Source: a virus. From it: 46,077 nucleotides of DNA. A model generated the notes under the pieces. The model made no database searches. It was given only the letters and a program-made list of their open reading frames with translations, and was not told the DNA's origin. Where the stretch lies: positions 1 through 46,077 of IMG/VR virus record IMGVR_UViG_3300033148_002821; one strand, written 5' to 3'. The translations under genes and the position numbers were made by a program. Shown piece by piece: positions 15,634 through 22,291 of the stretch; position 1 is the first letter of the stretch, and each line of letters opens with the position of its first letter.

Positions 15634-16083
15634 TCAAAAGGGTAAATCATCGTCTTTTGGGAAATCCGCTGCGTCCGTACTGTCGTCAGCGGGCTTCTCA
15701 TACCTCACAATATTGTTATATACCTTACCATTGACATCTTTCGCCCTGACATCAGCCATACAAACCTTACCGACCAAGCTCCCAGTATCACCACCAGAAG
15801 ATGTATCAATACCACAAGCAACTTGTAGTTGTTTGAACTTTCCCATACTTTGGGGATAGTATTTATAGTCTTCATCAAAGCAAAATTTTTCAAAGAGTCG
15901 AACGCCTGGATGCTCTGAGACCGCATACTCAAATAGACATCCCTTGTATCCATCCTTGTCGGTATAGAATTTCCCATTTTTATCAGCATCCTTAGTTGCC
16001 ACGATTTTCACCTTGTAGAATCCGGGTTCTAATGTTGTGAATCCAGATTCGTCAAAGTCGTTGGTTGGTGGATATTTAGCCAT
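15634..16083 (-). CDS. single-stranded DNA-binding-like protein
   Basis: 149 residues with an OB-fold-like N-terminal region (GFYKVKIVATKDADKNGKF) and a Ser/Thr/Gly linker. It ends in an acidic tip DFPKDDDLPF, the hallmark tail that SSB proteins use to recruit partners. The N-terminal pattern fits the DUF669/phage-SSB group found beside Sak4 recombinases. It overlaps the Sak4-like gene by 8 bases, consistent with a recombination module. Confidence 0.7.
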   Translation of the reverse strand: MAKYPPTNDFDESGFTTLEPGFYKVKIVATKDADKNGKFYTDKDGYKGCLFEYAVSEHPGVRLFEKFCFDEDYKYYPQSMGKFKQLQVACGIDTSSGGDTGSLVGKVCMADVRAKDVNGKVYNNIVRYEKPADDSTDAADFPKDDDLPF

Positions 16084-17065
16084 TGCTCACCTTCTCCTTT
16101 TTATAGTTTTTAGCAATCATTTTCAAGTGTTGTAGATATGATTGAAGCTTGTCAATGGTAGCATCTTCAAGATTTTCAACCTCAAGATTCTTCTTGACAG
16201 AATTATCGACTCTGGTAGGAACTTCAAAGCCGTCTATCTGATTTTCAGCCAGATAAACAAACGCTTTCTTGATGCGTCCGATAAGAGCTTGCTTTGCGGT
16301 ATCATCCTTGGATTCACCACTACCGTTTCCGTTGCCATAGTAGGATTCAAGCAGGGCGTTATAGTCAAGGGGCAGGGTTGGTGCTAACCGGCCAGAACGG
16401 TCACCGGCCTCAAAGTGCTTTGTCGGTTGTGTGCGGATAACCCGATTGTTGCTCCTGTCGAGTTCGAGGTAGAATATCATGTCGGACAATCCAAGCAGAA
16501 AGAGCATAGACCGCTTTTCAAGTGTAGGTACAATCATCTTGACTTTTCCGGTTTCGAGGTCACCCATCATGGGTGCATAGGGATTTGTTACTGCCTCTAT
16601 TTGTACTTCTTTCTCGGATGCGTGACTAACAAACACCAACCCAAGCCCCAAATTTGTTATCCGGTTTAATTGCTTCTTGAACTCTTTCGTGTAATAACCA
16701 TAGCCTTTCCCGTAATCGAGGTCGCCCAATACTCGAAGATTGTTTTGCTTGCAAATATGCTCATCACAAAGGGTAAATAGATTATCAACTGTGTCTATAA
16801 TGACGGTGCGAAAGGGTGAGTCCTTGATATGTTCTTCAAGCACTCCCACTTTTTGACAGAACTCAAGCCAGTTACGTATCCGCCAACTTGAGACTGCAAC
16901 GTGCTTACATCCGTCCTCTGTCTGAAAGAAAAGGGCATCGGGGAACTTAGACGCAAGCGTCGTCTTGCCTATTTTTGGGATACCATAGATGAAAAAAATG
17001 TTTTCGTGAAAATCACAAAAGCCTTTTGTTTTCTCTGGCATCCAACTTTTTGTTTCAGTCATCAT
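16076..17065 (-). CDS. Sak4-like single-strand annealing ATPase (AAA_24)
   Basis: 329 residues. Walker A GIPKIGKTT (residues 28-36), Walker B RTVIIDTVDN (Asp91), and a later GLVFVSHASEKEVQ sensor-like strand match the phage NTP-binding AAA_24/Sak4 proteins, RecA-core enzymes that anneal single strands with help from SSB. Two ATGs (17065, 17062) overlap the Gam-like stop. The C-terminal ~90 residues after a Gly/Ser linker (YGNGNGSGES) are helical and family-variable. With SSB, Gam-like protein and RuvC it forms a recombination set. Confidence 0.8.
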   Translation of the reverse strand: MMTETKSWMPEKTKGFCDFHENIFFIYGIPKIGKTTLASKFPDALFFQTEDGCKHVAVSSWRIRNWLEFCQKVGVLEEHIKDSPFRTVIIDTVDNLFTLCDEHICKQNNLRVLGDLDYGKGYGYYTKEFKKQLNRITNLGLGLVFVSHASEKEVQIEAVTNPYAPMMGDLETGKVKMIVPTLEKRSMLFLLGLSDMIFYLELDRSNNRVIRTQPTKHFEAGDRSGRLAPTLPLDYNALLESYYGNGNGSGESKDDTAKQALIGRIKKAFVYLAENQIDGFEVPTRVDNSVKKNLEVENLEDATIDKLQSYLQHLKMIAKNYKKEKVSNG

Positions 17066-17622
17066 TCCCCCTTGAAGATAAATTTATCTTCATTGGTTAT
17101 GAGTTTGAAGTAGTCGGATAGCTTGACGGGGTAGTCTTCTTCGTCAACGCCCCCGTTTTTCATAGCCGCCCTGATGTCGGTAATTGACGGTTGCGGTTCT
17201 TTGTACTTGAAGTACGGCTCATAAGCTGACCGCAATTTTATCTTCTCGTCTTCGGTAGCTTCATCGTATGCCTTCGAATCAAGAACGGTGCTACCCTTCT
17301 GCCACCTGAATCGGCCAAGACCCGGATAGTGGAGTTTCTTGTCGCCCGCTTGTTCCATTAACAACTGAGCCTGTTTGAGCCAGAAGTTTTTTTGGTTTTT
17401 GATTGAATAAATCTTCTGGTCGCAGATAGCCTTAATTCTTTCAATCTCAGCGTCTTTGTATAGTTTCGTCTCGGTAATTTGAGACTCAATAGCCCGTAAC
17501 CGCCTTGCTATTTGCGGTAACTCCTTAGTTGTCAACTCACTACGCTTCTCAATCATCTCCCCTGTTTCCTCGTCGATTACATAATAATCGTCAAGGACGT
17601 CTAATTTGATTGCTTCTGTCAT
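17062..17622 (-). CDS. Gam-like host-nuclease inhibitor / Gp157-like protein
   Basis: 186 residues with strong AAAGGAGAG ribosome site. Helical N-terminal half with a long coiled coil (LPQIARRLRAIESQITETKL, KAICDQKIYSIKNQKNFWL), then GLGRFRWQKGS, typical of Mu Gam-like/Gp157 proteins that coat DNA ends against RecBCD-type exonucleases. It starts the recombination module. Gam and Gp157 families are similar in pattern and cannot be separated by eye. Confidence 0.65.
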   Translation of the reverse strand: MTEAIKLDVLDDYYVIDEETGEMIEKRSELTTKELPQIARRLRAIESQITETKLYKDAEIERIKAICDQKIYSIKNQKNFWLKQAQLLMEQAGDKKLHYPGLGRFRWQKGSTVLDSKAYDEATEDEKIKLRSAYEPYFKYKEPQPSITDIRAAMKNGGVDEEDYPVKLSDYFKLITNEDKFIFKGE

Positions 17623-17635
17623 TTTTCACTCTCCT

Positions 17636-17878
17636 TTATTTATCGTTAGCCATATCGTATTCGTTCTCCAAATCCCAGGCCGATAGGATTTCCTCAAGGT
17701 CGCTTATAGCATCTAAGATGTCAGCTCTCGACATGGGTCGCTCCTCTGATTTGCTCAATAGCTTTCTACGTGTCTGTCTAAAGATGTCGTCAGTTTCCTG
17801 ATTGAAAATATAGGGATTCTCAAGTTGCTCCTTACGCAACATATCAGGGTCGGGGTGTGGCTCAATTATCTTATTCAT
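17636..17878 (-). CDS. small acidic helical protein (80 aa)
   Basis: Starts MNKIIEPHPDPDMLRKEQLE; helical C-terminal half (RADILDAISDLEEILSAWDL). Overlaps the upstream gene by 4 bases. Unknown function. Confidence 0.55.
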   Translation of the reverse strand: MNKIIEPHPDPDMLRKEQLENPYIFNQETDDIFRQTRRKLLSKSEERPMSRADILDAISDLEEILSAWDLENEYDMANDK

Positions 17879-18126
17879 GACACGCCTTCTTTCTGGAGTA
17901 TGGCTTCAGTAAGACGATTCCAGCCCTCGTGTTCTGCTGTTGCGTTCTGGAGTGTTTCGAGTGCAGAAATCCTTGACTTAATGCTGAATATTGACGATGT
18001 TATAGACCGTGTGGCGTACTCACTAATGGGTCGTTCATGCGGAAGCTCTGCCAAGTTCCTCAAGGTGGTTTCGTATGTCCTGAGAGACCGGCGGAGCTTC
18101 TCTATGTCACGGTTGTAATTCTCCAT
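17875..18126 (-). CDS. small coiled-coil protein (83 aa)
   Basis: Predicted almost wholly helical with heptad-like Leu/Ile spacing (DIEKLRRSLRTYETTLRNL). Overlaps the upstream gene by 20 bases. No family recognised. Confidence 0.55.
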   Translation of the reverse strand: MENYNRDIEKLRRSLRTYETTLRNLAELPHERPISEYATRSITSSIFSIKSRISALETLQNATAEHEGWNRLTEAILQKEGVS

Positions 18127-18319
18127 TTTCCATCTCGCTCAATTTTATTTGTTTTTCTTTTAGTTCAATCTCAATGCCACTGATTCGTTTCTTGAATAGC
18201 TTCTTGTGTGATTTGTAGCGGGCTGTACCAAGAGCAAGTTTAGCATTCTTGAGTTCTGTGTTCAGCCGTCGAATCTCACCCACAAGAATATTGTAATTTG
18301 CCTCACGTACGTTTATCAT
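18107..18319 (-). CDS. small basic coiled-coil protein (70 aa)
   Basis: Heptad-patterned, Lys-rich helix (EIRRLNTELKNAKLALGTA, IEIELKEKQIKLSEME). ATG overlaps the preceding tiny membrane protein stop (ATGA). Unknown. Confidence 0.55.
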   Translation of the reverse strand: MINVREANYNILVGEIRRLNTELKNAKLALGTARYKSHKKLFKKRISGIEIELKEKQIKLSEMENGELQP

Positions 18320-18450
18320 TTACTTACCTCACTAAAGATTACGATTATTAACGATAAAAAAGCTATTGTGCAAACCAAAGTCATGCCCGCATAAAATAGT
18401 AGCTTGACAAACTGACCGGTGCTCTCGAACATATCAGAAAAATCACTCAT
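18316..18450 (-). CDS. tiny single-pass membrane protein (44 aa)
   Basis: Starts MSDFSDMFESTGQFVKLLF with an ideal GGAGGTGAAGT ribosome site. One hydrophobic segment (MTLVCTIAFLSLIIVIF). The stop overlaps the next start. Function unknown. Confidence 0.6.
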   Translation of the reverse strand: MSDFSDMFESTGQFVKLLFYAGMTLVCTIAFLSLIIVIFSEVSK

Positions 18451-18481
18451 ACTTCACCTCCATCGGGTCATCTCGTTATCG

Positions 18482-18682
18482 TTATTCATCGTCTTCACTA
18501 TCCGGGACTAACTCCTTTATGACAAGGGTGGCATTATAGTCACCTGTGGCATAATTTAATAATTTTGCGATGCAAATATCGCTTTGTTCGTCAACTTCAG
18601 CTTCACAAAGAATATTCAACGTTCCACAGAAATCGGTTTCGAGCTTTACCAATTCAACCTCTTTAATTTTGTAAGTTGACAT
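18482..18682 (-). CDS. small acidic unknown protein (66 aa)
   Basis: Strong AAAGGAGGAGTG ribosome site. Beta-rich acidic product with four Cys and a tail SEDDE. No family recognised. Confidence 0.5.
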   Translation of the reverse strand: MSTYKIKEVELVKLETDFCGTLNILCEAEVDEQSDICIAKLLNYATGDYNATLVIKELVPDSEDDE

Positions 18683-18726
18683 GATTCACTCCTCCTTTGG
18701 GGTCGCCTGATTCCAGACTTTTTATT

Positions 18727-18927
18727 TTATGGTGTTTGTTCATCTTTTACCAATTTCAAGAGTAAGTCATTTGAGCCGGGTCTTTGATAGAGGCGTATTT
18801 TGTCTCCACTTTTCGCATTAGCAAACTTCAGCCATGATAAAGGTAGAGCTATCACAACCGCCCTGTCACCTTTTTTACAGATAGAATATTCTTTTATGGG
18901 AACCCAGCTTTCTACCGAATTATTCAT
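18727..18927 (-). CDS. AbrB/SpoVT-like swapped-hairpin DNA-binding protein
   Basis: 66 residues. The stretch DRAVVIALPLSWLKFANAKS followed by GDKIRLYQR matches the swapped-hairpin AbrB pattern (strand, P-x-x-W/L helix, G-D-x-V/I-x-L strand) of antitoxin and regulator families. It is the first gene after a promoter at 18959-18987, so it may autoregulate the recombination/replication operon. No toxin is adjacent. Confidence 0.6.
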   Translation of the reverse strand: MNNSVESWVPIKEYSICKKGDRAVVIALPLSWLKFANAKSGDKIRLYQRPGSNDLLLKLVKDEQTP

Positions 18928-18958
18928 AATATTTCACTTCCTTTCTCTTTACGCTATA

Positions 18959-18987
18959 AATATCGGTATTTTTTAAATAAAAGTCAA
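18959..18987 (-). promoter_or_regulatory. sigma70-type promoter, leftward
   Basis: -35 TTGACT (bases 18987-18982), 17-base spacer, -10 GATATT (18964-18959), 32 bases before the AbrB-like start. An upstream run of seven A precedes GACTTGAC, and these 15 bases are identical to those at the promoter at 21538. Confidence 0.6.
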
Positions 18988-19010
18988 GTCTTTTTTTGCA
19001 AAAACCAAAA

Positions 19011-19112
19011 TTATTTTATAAAATACCCGAAAAACGCTGTTTTTGGAGTAAAGACATGACCCCTACCGTACCCATATATCCTTGTAACTATTTGTTTCCC
19101 TGAGTCTTGCAT
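19011..19112 (-). CDS. 33-residue peptide resembling a DUF6088/AbiEi N-terminal fragment
   Basis: ATG 19112 with an AGGAGGAG site (spacing rather long) directly downstream of a promoter. The sequence includes QIVTRIYGYGRGHVFTP, close to the I-x-G-x-G-R-G-x-V-F-T-P signature of DUF6088/AbiEi-type antitoxin-like proteins. These normally continue for 150 or more residues; here a stop follows within 11 residues. Probably a remnant or a domesticated short regulator. Confidence 0.4.
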   Translation of the reverse strand: MQDSGKQIVTRIYGYGRGHVFTPKTAFFGYFIK

Positions 19113-19140
19113 AATATTTAAGGCGCTCCTCCTGTCCGAA

Positions 19141-19169
19141 ATAATAGGTATTTTTCCGGACAAAATCAA
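19141..19169 (-). promoter_or_regulatory. sigma70-type promoter with flanking inverted repeat
   Basis: -35 TTGATT (19169-19164), 17-base spacer, -10 TATTAT (19146-19141). GTCCG arms at 19134-19138 and 19157-19161 (read GTCCG...CGGAC) bracket the -10 region and could be an operator. Confidence 0.55.
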
Positions 19170-19280
19170 GCCCAATCTTCAGTATCCAATACCTAAATAT
19201 ACTACAGACTCCTCACATTTTCCAGTCCATATTGTTGGGAAATGGCTGTAAGATTTATCTTGGCTTAGTGCATTTCTATA

Positions 19281-19311
19281 CTCATTATGGGTACAAATAT
19301 ACCCAAATGAG
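19281..19311. repeat. 12-bp imperfect inverted repeat
   Basis: CTCATT-A-TGGGTA (19281-19293) and TACCCA-AATGAG (19300-19311) pair with a single bulged A around a 6-base loop. It lies next to the leftward terminator and may reinforce termination or bind a regulator. Confidence 0.6.
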
Positions 19312-19342
19312 GTAATAAAAAAGGCCGGGGTTAACCGGCCTT
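19312..19342 (-). terminator. rho-independent terminator, leftward
   Basis: On the - strand an 8-bp GC-rich stem (AAGGCCGG with CCGGCCTT, 19342-19321) with a 6-base loop is followed by TTTTTTATT. It ends the 21484-19491 early transcript. Confidence 0.8.
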
Positions 19343-19355
19343 GTGTGGTGATGAG

Positions 19356-19456
19356 TTATTCGTATTGCCACCCATACTTCCTTAAATGGTTACGCCACCA
19401 TCGACGGCACAAGTCACAAAACCATATTTTTTTGATTTTATCGTGAGTTCCATCAT
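19356..19456 (-). CDS. possible micro-gene with -1 frameshift at A7
   Basis: ATGATG (19456) follows an AAAGGATAAG ribosome site. The zero frame stops after 24 codons at 19382. At the A-AAA-AAA run a -1 shift would give a 33-residue product ending in WFCDLCRRWWRNHLRKYGWQ, a plausible one-finger zinc protein, and stop at 19356. The zero-frame peptide looks less protein-like. Either programmed slippage or decay. Confidence 0.3.
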
Positions 19457-19470
19457 CTTATCCTTTCTTT

Positions 19471-19491
19471 GAGGTCACAGATTGTGACCTC
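19471..19491. repeat. 9-bp perfect inverted repeat at end of RHH gene
   Basis: GAGGTCACA and TGTGACCTC with a 3-base spacer, ending at the RHH stop codon. No T-run follows, so it looks more like an operator or mRNA structure than a terminator. Confidence 0.65.
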
Positions 19492-19676
19492 TAAAATGGT
19501 ACATTGTTTTTAGGTTTGTCCGGGGGGACTTTTTCCATATCCTCTTTTATCAATAGCCGGACATATTCGGCGTATCCGCCCCGTTTGTGATATGGGGATA
19601 ATTCCCGGTTCTTGCGAATCAGGTAATCTTTTAGCTCCGGGGTTAACTCAAGTGCTATGCGGACTTTATTGTTCAT
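19491..19676 (-). CDS. ribbon-helix-helix-like regulator (61 aa)
   Basis: Start chosen at ATG 19676, 11 bases inside the upstream gene; a longer frame reaches 19730. The product has the strand-helix-helix layout of Arc/MetJ proteins: KVRIALELTPELKDYLIRKN, then GGYAEYVRLLIKEDM. Small RHH proteins often repress their own promoter. Last gene before the leftward terminator. Confidence 0.6.
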   Translation of the reverse strand: MNNKVRIALELTPELKDYLIRKNRELSPYHKRGGYAEYVRLLIKEDMEKVPPDKPKNNVPF

Positions 19677-19935
19677 GACTCCCCCCCTTTTCCGGCCAAA
19701 ACCCCCCGTCGATAAGCTCTTCAATTTCATCGGTTGTTTTCTGTTCGCCTGATCGCCTCAATAGTTCAGCGATAGCAAGGACTTGCTCTTTACGGCGTGA
19801 CTTGTGTATTTTATTCGTCCTATGAGGTGTGTAAAATTGTTTTAAATCTTCCGATAAATCCCAGGTCAATACTTGTATCAAATGCGCCGTAGTCATTTTC
19901 TCAGCTTCTTTTGGTGATGTGATATAATTGCTCAC
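19666..19935 (-). CDS. unknown protein (89 aa)
   Basis: Helical; motif TAHLIQVLTWDLSEDLKQFY then a basic patch HKSRRKEQVLAIAELLRRSG. Overlaps the HNH gene by 4 bases. Possibly DNA-binding; no family recognised. Confidence 0.5.
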   Translation of the reverse strand: MSNYITSPKEAEKMTTAHLIQVLTWDLSEDLKQFYTPHRTNKIHKSRRKEQVLAIAELLRRSGEQKTTDEIEELIDGGFWPEKGGSHEQ

Positions 19936-20471
19936 GACTCCCCCTTTGCTTTGGCGATGGATGTGCGTCCCATTCTCGACAATCTACACGCAATAGCCCG
20001 AAGAGAACGTGCTTTTCTTTCATTATCTGATAAATTCAATTTATAACCTCCTTTATGGCTTCTGGATTTGTTGGTTTTTGTGGAGTGGATGCCATGCTCA
20101 ATTAGCTCAAGATTATGTGGTTTGTTATTTGATTTATTTCCATCAATGTGGTGGACATCCTCACTTGATTTTAGGGGTCGTCCAATTATGCCCTCCATAA
20201 TGAACCGATGTTGTTTAACCCTGATATATGTATTATTGGACAACCATATTTTACCTTCGACATATCCCCTTTTGTTGACCCACCATGACTCTGGTTTTTT
20301 GTTTTTTCCACCATTGTTCGCCCAAGCGCATTTACGTGAACAGTACTTACTAGACTGTCTTAGTGGGTGGAATAAATTTCCACATTGGGGACAGAGCCTG
20401 TCTGCTAATTTACGGTTTCGCCGTCCCCACGTGTCAAGTAATCCGATTTGTTGTTTCTTTGATTTTGGCAT
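19932..20471 (-). CDS. HNH endonuclease (homing-type)
   Basis: 179 residues. Zinc ribbon CPQCGNLF (Cys27, Cys30) with YCSRKC (Cys44, Cys48), then the HNH core DVHHIDGNKSNNKPHNLELI (His107/108, Asn120). The C-terminus NERKARSLRAIACRLSRMGR is a DNA-binding-type helix. This is the layout of free-standing phage homing endonucleases of the HNH_3 group. It has its own promoter (20491-20519) yet is coupled to the gene downstream. Confidence 0.85.
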   Translation of the reverse strand: MPKSKKQQIGLLDTWGRRNRKLADRLCPQCGNLFHPLRQSSKYCSRKCAWANNGGKNKKPESWWVNKRGYVEGKIWLSNNTYIRVKQHRFIMEGIIGRPLKSSEDVHHIDGNKSNNKPHNLELIEHGIHSTKTNKSRSHKGGYKLNLSDNERKARSLRAIACRLSRMGRTSIAKAKGES

Positions 20472-20490
20472 AATATTTTCTCCTCAATGA

Positions 20491-20519
20491 ATGATACATT
20501 GGGGAATAATATAAGTCAA
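20491..20519 (-). promoter_or_regulatory. sigma70-type promoter before HNH gene
   Basis: -35 TTGACT (20519-20514), 17-base spacer, -10 TATCAT (20496-20491), about 20 bases before the ATG. Confidence 0.65.
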
Positions 20520-20559
20520 GCGTTAATTTATTCCCCACTCCCCCGGCGTGTGTTTTGTG

Positions 20560-20997
20560 TTAGTCATGGTCTTCTCCTTCTATTGTAGATATGGTTTCTC
20601 TTAATAGCTCACGGATTTCAAGAATGTCACTGTGTATCTCGACTATAATTTCCGGGTCATCATAGTTGTAGTTAAGCATATCGTTGACACGGCGAGTCAC
20701 GGCCTTGATGTCGTTAATGGCAAGGTTTAGCTTGCCCGTGACTGTGAGGTGGGGCAAGGCATCATCTAAAACGTTATCTAAAACATTACGAAACTTTCCC
20801 CCAACACTAAAATCTTTCGCCAATCGAACCATAAGACCGTGACGAATGCGTATTTGTTCAAGATGAAACTTCGCCCTTGTCTTATCTGCTCTTGTAATAG
20901 CATCAGCCCGGGCATTATTCCAAAAGTCTATTGAGTTATCTAAATCTTTGTAGATAATAGACGCCTCAAGCTGGGTTAGTGTTATGGTGTTTTTCAT
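20560..20997 (-). CDS. unknown helical protein (145 aa)
   Basis: CAGGGAG ribosome site. Long helices throughout (LEASIIYKDLDNSIDFW, EIHSDILEIRELLRETIST). Acidic C-terminus EGEDHD. No family recognised. Confidence 0.6.
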   Translation of the reverse strand: MKNTITLTQLEASIIYKDLDNSIDFWNNARADAITRADKTRAKFHLEQIRIRHGLMVRLAKDFSVGGKFRNVLDNVLDDALPHLTVTGKLNLAINDIKAVTRRVNDMLNYNYDDPEIIVEIHSDILEIRELLRETISTIEGEDHD

Positions 20998-21062
20998 TTT
21001 ATTACTCCCTGTTAAAGTTACTTAAGTCAATTAATTCAAATTAAAGGATATTGGGGTTTCCT

Positions 21063-21263
21063 TTAAACTCCCCTTGGAAAGTATTTTTTGAGCTGATTAT
21101 AGCTTAAGTCGTGGGTCAATATACCGCCAAGCTCAACATAATGCTGATAATCGGTCGAGATTGAAGCCCTGTCGATGTCTGTCAGATATTTCAGGGTGTT
21201 AACGCCAAAGGTTTTATAAATTGATGCCGCTATGCTTTGCCGTTTAGGTGATAGTGCTTTCAT
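21063..21263 (-). CDS. small unknown protein (66 aa)
   Basis: AAAGGCGGG ribosome site. Basic N-terminus (MKALSPKRQSIAASIYKTF), then mixed helix and strand. Early position suggests a host-takeover peptide, by position only. Confidence 0.55.
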   Translation of the reverse strand: MKALSPKRQSIAASIYKTFGVNTLKYLTDIDRASISTDYQHYVELGGILTHDLSYNQLKKYFPRGV

Positions 21264-21283
21264 AATTCCCGCCTTTGTTAAGG

Positions 21284-21484
21284 TTATTGTTGCGCTGGTG
21301 ATATAATGACATCGCCTTGCTCTTTAAGCCATCGGGCAATATCAGCGTCTGTCTTGCGAGTTATTGCCGATACCACGTCTTGTTTGGTATGTATCTCAGC
21401 CCAGCGCATACCGTTATTGTTTTGACCGTGTTTTAATATCCGGCCGCTTGCTAAGCGGTCTTGGAATTGTTTAATCTTAATCAT
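21284..21484 (-). CDS. first leftward early gene, small unknown protein (66 aa)
   Basis: AAAGGATGG ribosome site, about 50 bases after the leftward promoter. Sequence includes QDRLASGRILKHGQN and ITRKTDADIARWLKEQG. No family recognised. Confidence 0.6.
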   Translation of the reverse strand: MIKIKQFQDRLASGRILKHGQNNNGMRWAEIHTKQDVVSAITRKTDADIARWLKEQGDVIISPAQQ

Positions 21485-21537
21485 CGTCCCATCCTTTGTT
21501 AATAGTTCTACATATATTATCGGCCTTATCTACATTT

Positions 21538-21565
21538 AATATACATATTATTTAATGTTTGTCAA
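21538..21565 (-). promoter_or_regulatory. strong sigma70-type promoter, leftward
   Basis: -35 TTGACA (21565-21560), 16-base spacer, -10 TATATT (21543-21538). Upstream A-tract plus GACTTGAC identical over 15 bases to the promoter at 18959. Confidence 0.75.
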
Positions 21566-21629
21566 GTCTTTTTTTCGTTTTTTTTATTTTATTTTCTCAG
21601 GGTGTGGCAATTTACCACGGTTTACTCAT

Positions 21630-21656
21630 TCTAAATGAAAATCAATTTCATTTAGA
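21630..21656. promoter_or_regulatory. 11-bp perfect inverted repeat (candidate operator)
   Basis: TCTAAATGAAA (21630-21640) and TTTCATTTAGA (21646-21656) with a 5-base spacer, located between the two divergent promoters. Confidence 0.6.
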
Positions 21657-21768
21657 GCATAAAATGACCAAAATCCCAAACACGTAACTATATGAATAAT
21701 AACATATTATAAAATAGTTTCAAAAAGAGAAAAATAATTGCAGATTTGAGCGACTTTTTGAGCTATTT

Positions 21769-21797
21769 TTGACATATTATAATAAGTATAATATATT
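21769..21797 (+). promoter_or_regulatory. strong sigma70-type promoter, rightward
   Basis: -35 TTGACA (21769-21774), 17-base spacer, -10 TATATT (21792-21797). It drives the gene at 21866 and perhaps the whole rightward unit, since no other strong rightward promoter was seen. Confidence 0.75.
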
Positions 21798-21865
21798 TAT
21801 TTTTTTTTAATTATTATTTTTTTGGTTTTTTGGAGGATATAATATCCGATTCATAAGGTAAGTAC

Positions 21866-22290
21866 ATGACAACTAAGACGTTACTGCAGCGACTTGAAAT
21901 AAAGTACCTGTCGCCTTTAGAGATTCAGTACTTAACTCCAGCTCAAAAGTGGCAGATGATAACATATGAGCACAGAGTCCGGCGTGGAATCAAACGAGAT
22001 CGTGAAGCAATATCTATATATAGACAACATTGTCGGGATAATGGCAGTCCGTACGACATATTGTCAGTACCCGACAGACTCGATGATTATAAGCTTTCCG
22101 AGGACGTTAAGATTATGATATATATGCGGTTAAGTGGCGGTTAAGTGGTTATAACTATACTGAGATAGGCAAAGAGCTTGGGGTACATAGAGTTACAGTC
22201 TCTAAGCGTATTAAGGGGGCTAAGGTAGTTATTGACAGAGCTAATGAGACAGAGACACTTAGAGATATTCAAAATATAGTGGTTATGTAA
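21866..22290 (+). pseudogene. helix-turn-helix regulator split by an 11-bp tandem duplication
   Basis: The open frame from ATG 21866 (AAGG site) ends at 22144 after 92 residues. The 11-mer CGGTTAAGTGG occurs twice in tandem at 22127-22137 and 22138-22148. Removing one copy fuses the frame to 22290 and gives a 137-residue protein whose end (TEIGKELGVHRVTVSKRIKG) is a clear sigma70-region-4/Sin-type helix-turn-helix. As assembled, the protein loses that domain. The unfused 92-residue form may still be made. This could be a slippage switch, a recent mutation or an assembly error. Confidence 0.75.
22127..22148 (+). repeat. perfect 11-bp tandem duplication
   Basis: CGGTTAAGTGG repeated twice with no spacer. 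The length is not a multiple of 3, so it shifts the reading frame of the regulator. Confidence 0.9.
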
Positions 22291-22291
22291 T

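Larger units (their letters stand above)
18928..19490. other. regulatory island between early and middle leftward genes
   Basis: About 560 bases with no long gene. It holds, in leftward order: an inverted repeat at 19491-19471, a possible frameshifted micro-gene, a terminator at 19342-19312, an inverted repeat at 19311-19281, a promoter at 19169-19141, a 33-codon gene, and a second promoter at 18987-18959. Confidence 0.6.
21485..21865. other. divergent control region
   Basis: AT-rich, no gene. Contains the leftward promoter (21538-21565), a GTGG/CCAC hairpin (21604-21618), an 11-bp inverted repeat (21630-21656) and the rightward promoter (21769-21797). It is the obvious switch point of the genome and a candidate replication origin. 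Confidence 0.7.

Noticed and set aside
18727-19676. Toxin-antitoxin pair from the AbrB-like or RHH-like protein
   Set aside because: Neither has a partner with toxin features; both fit phage regulators better.
21000-21030. TTGACT at about 21022 on the - strand as a promoter for the gene at 20560
   Set aside because: No acceptable -10 at 16-18 bases; the region would place the start inside the ribosome site.
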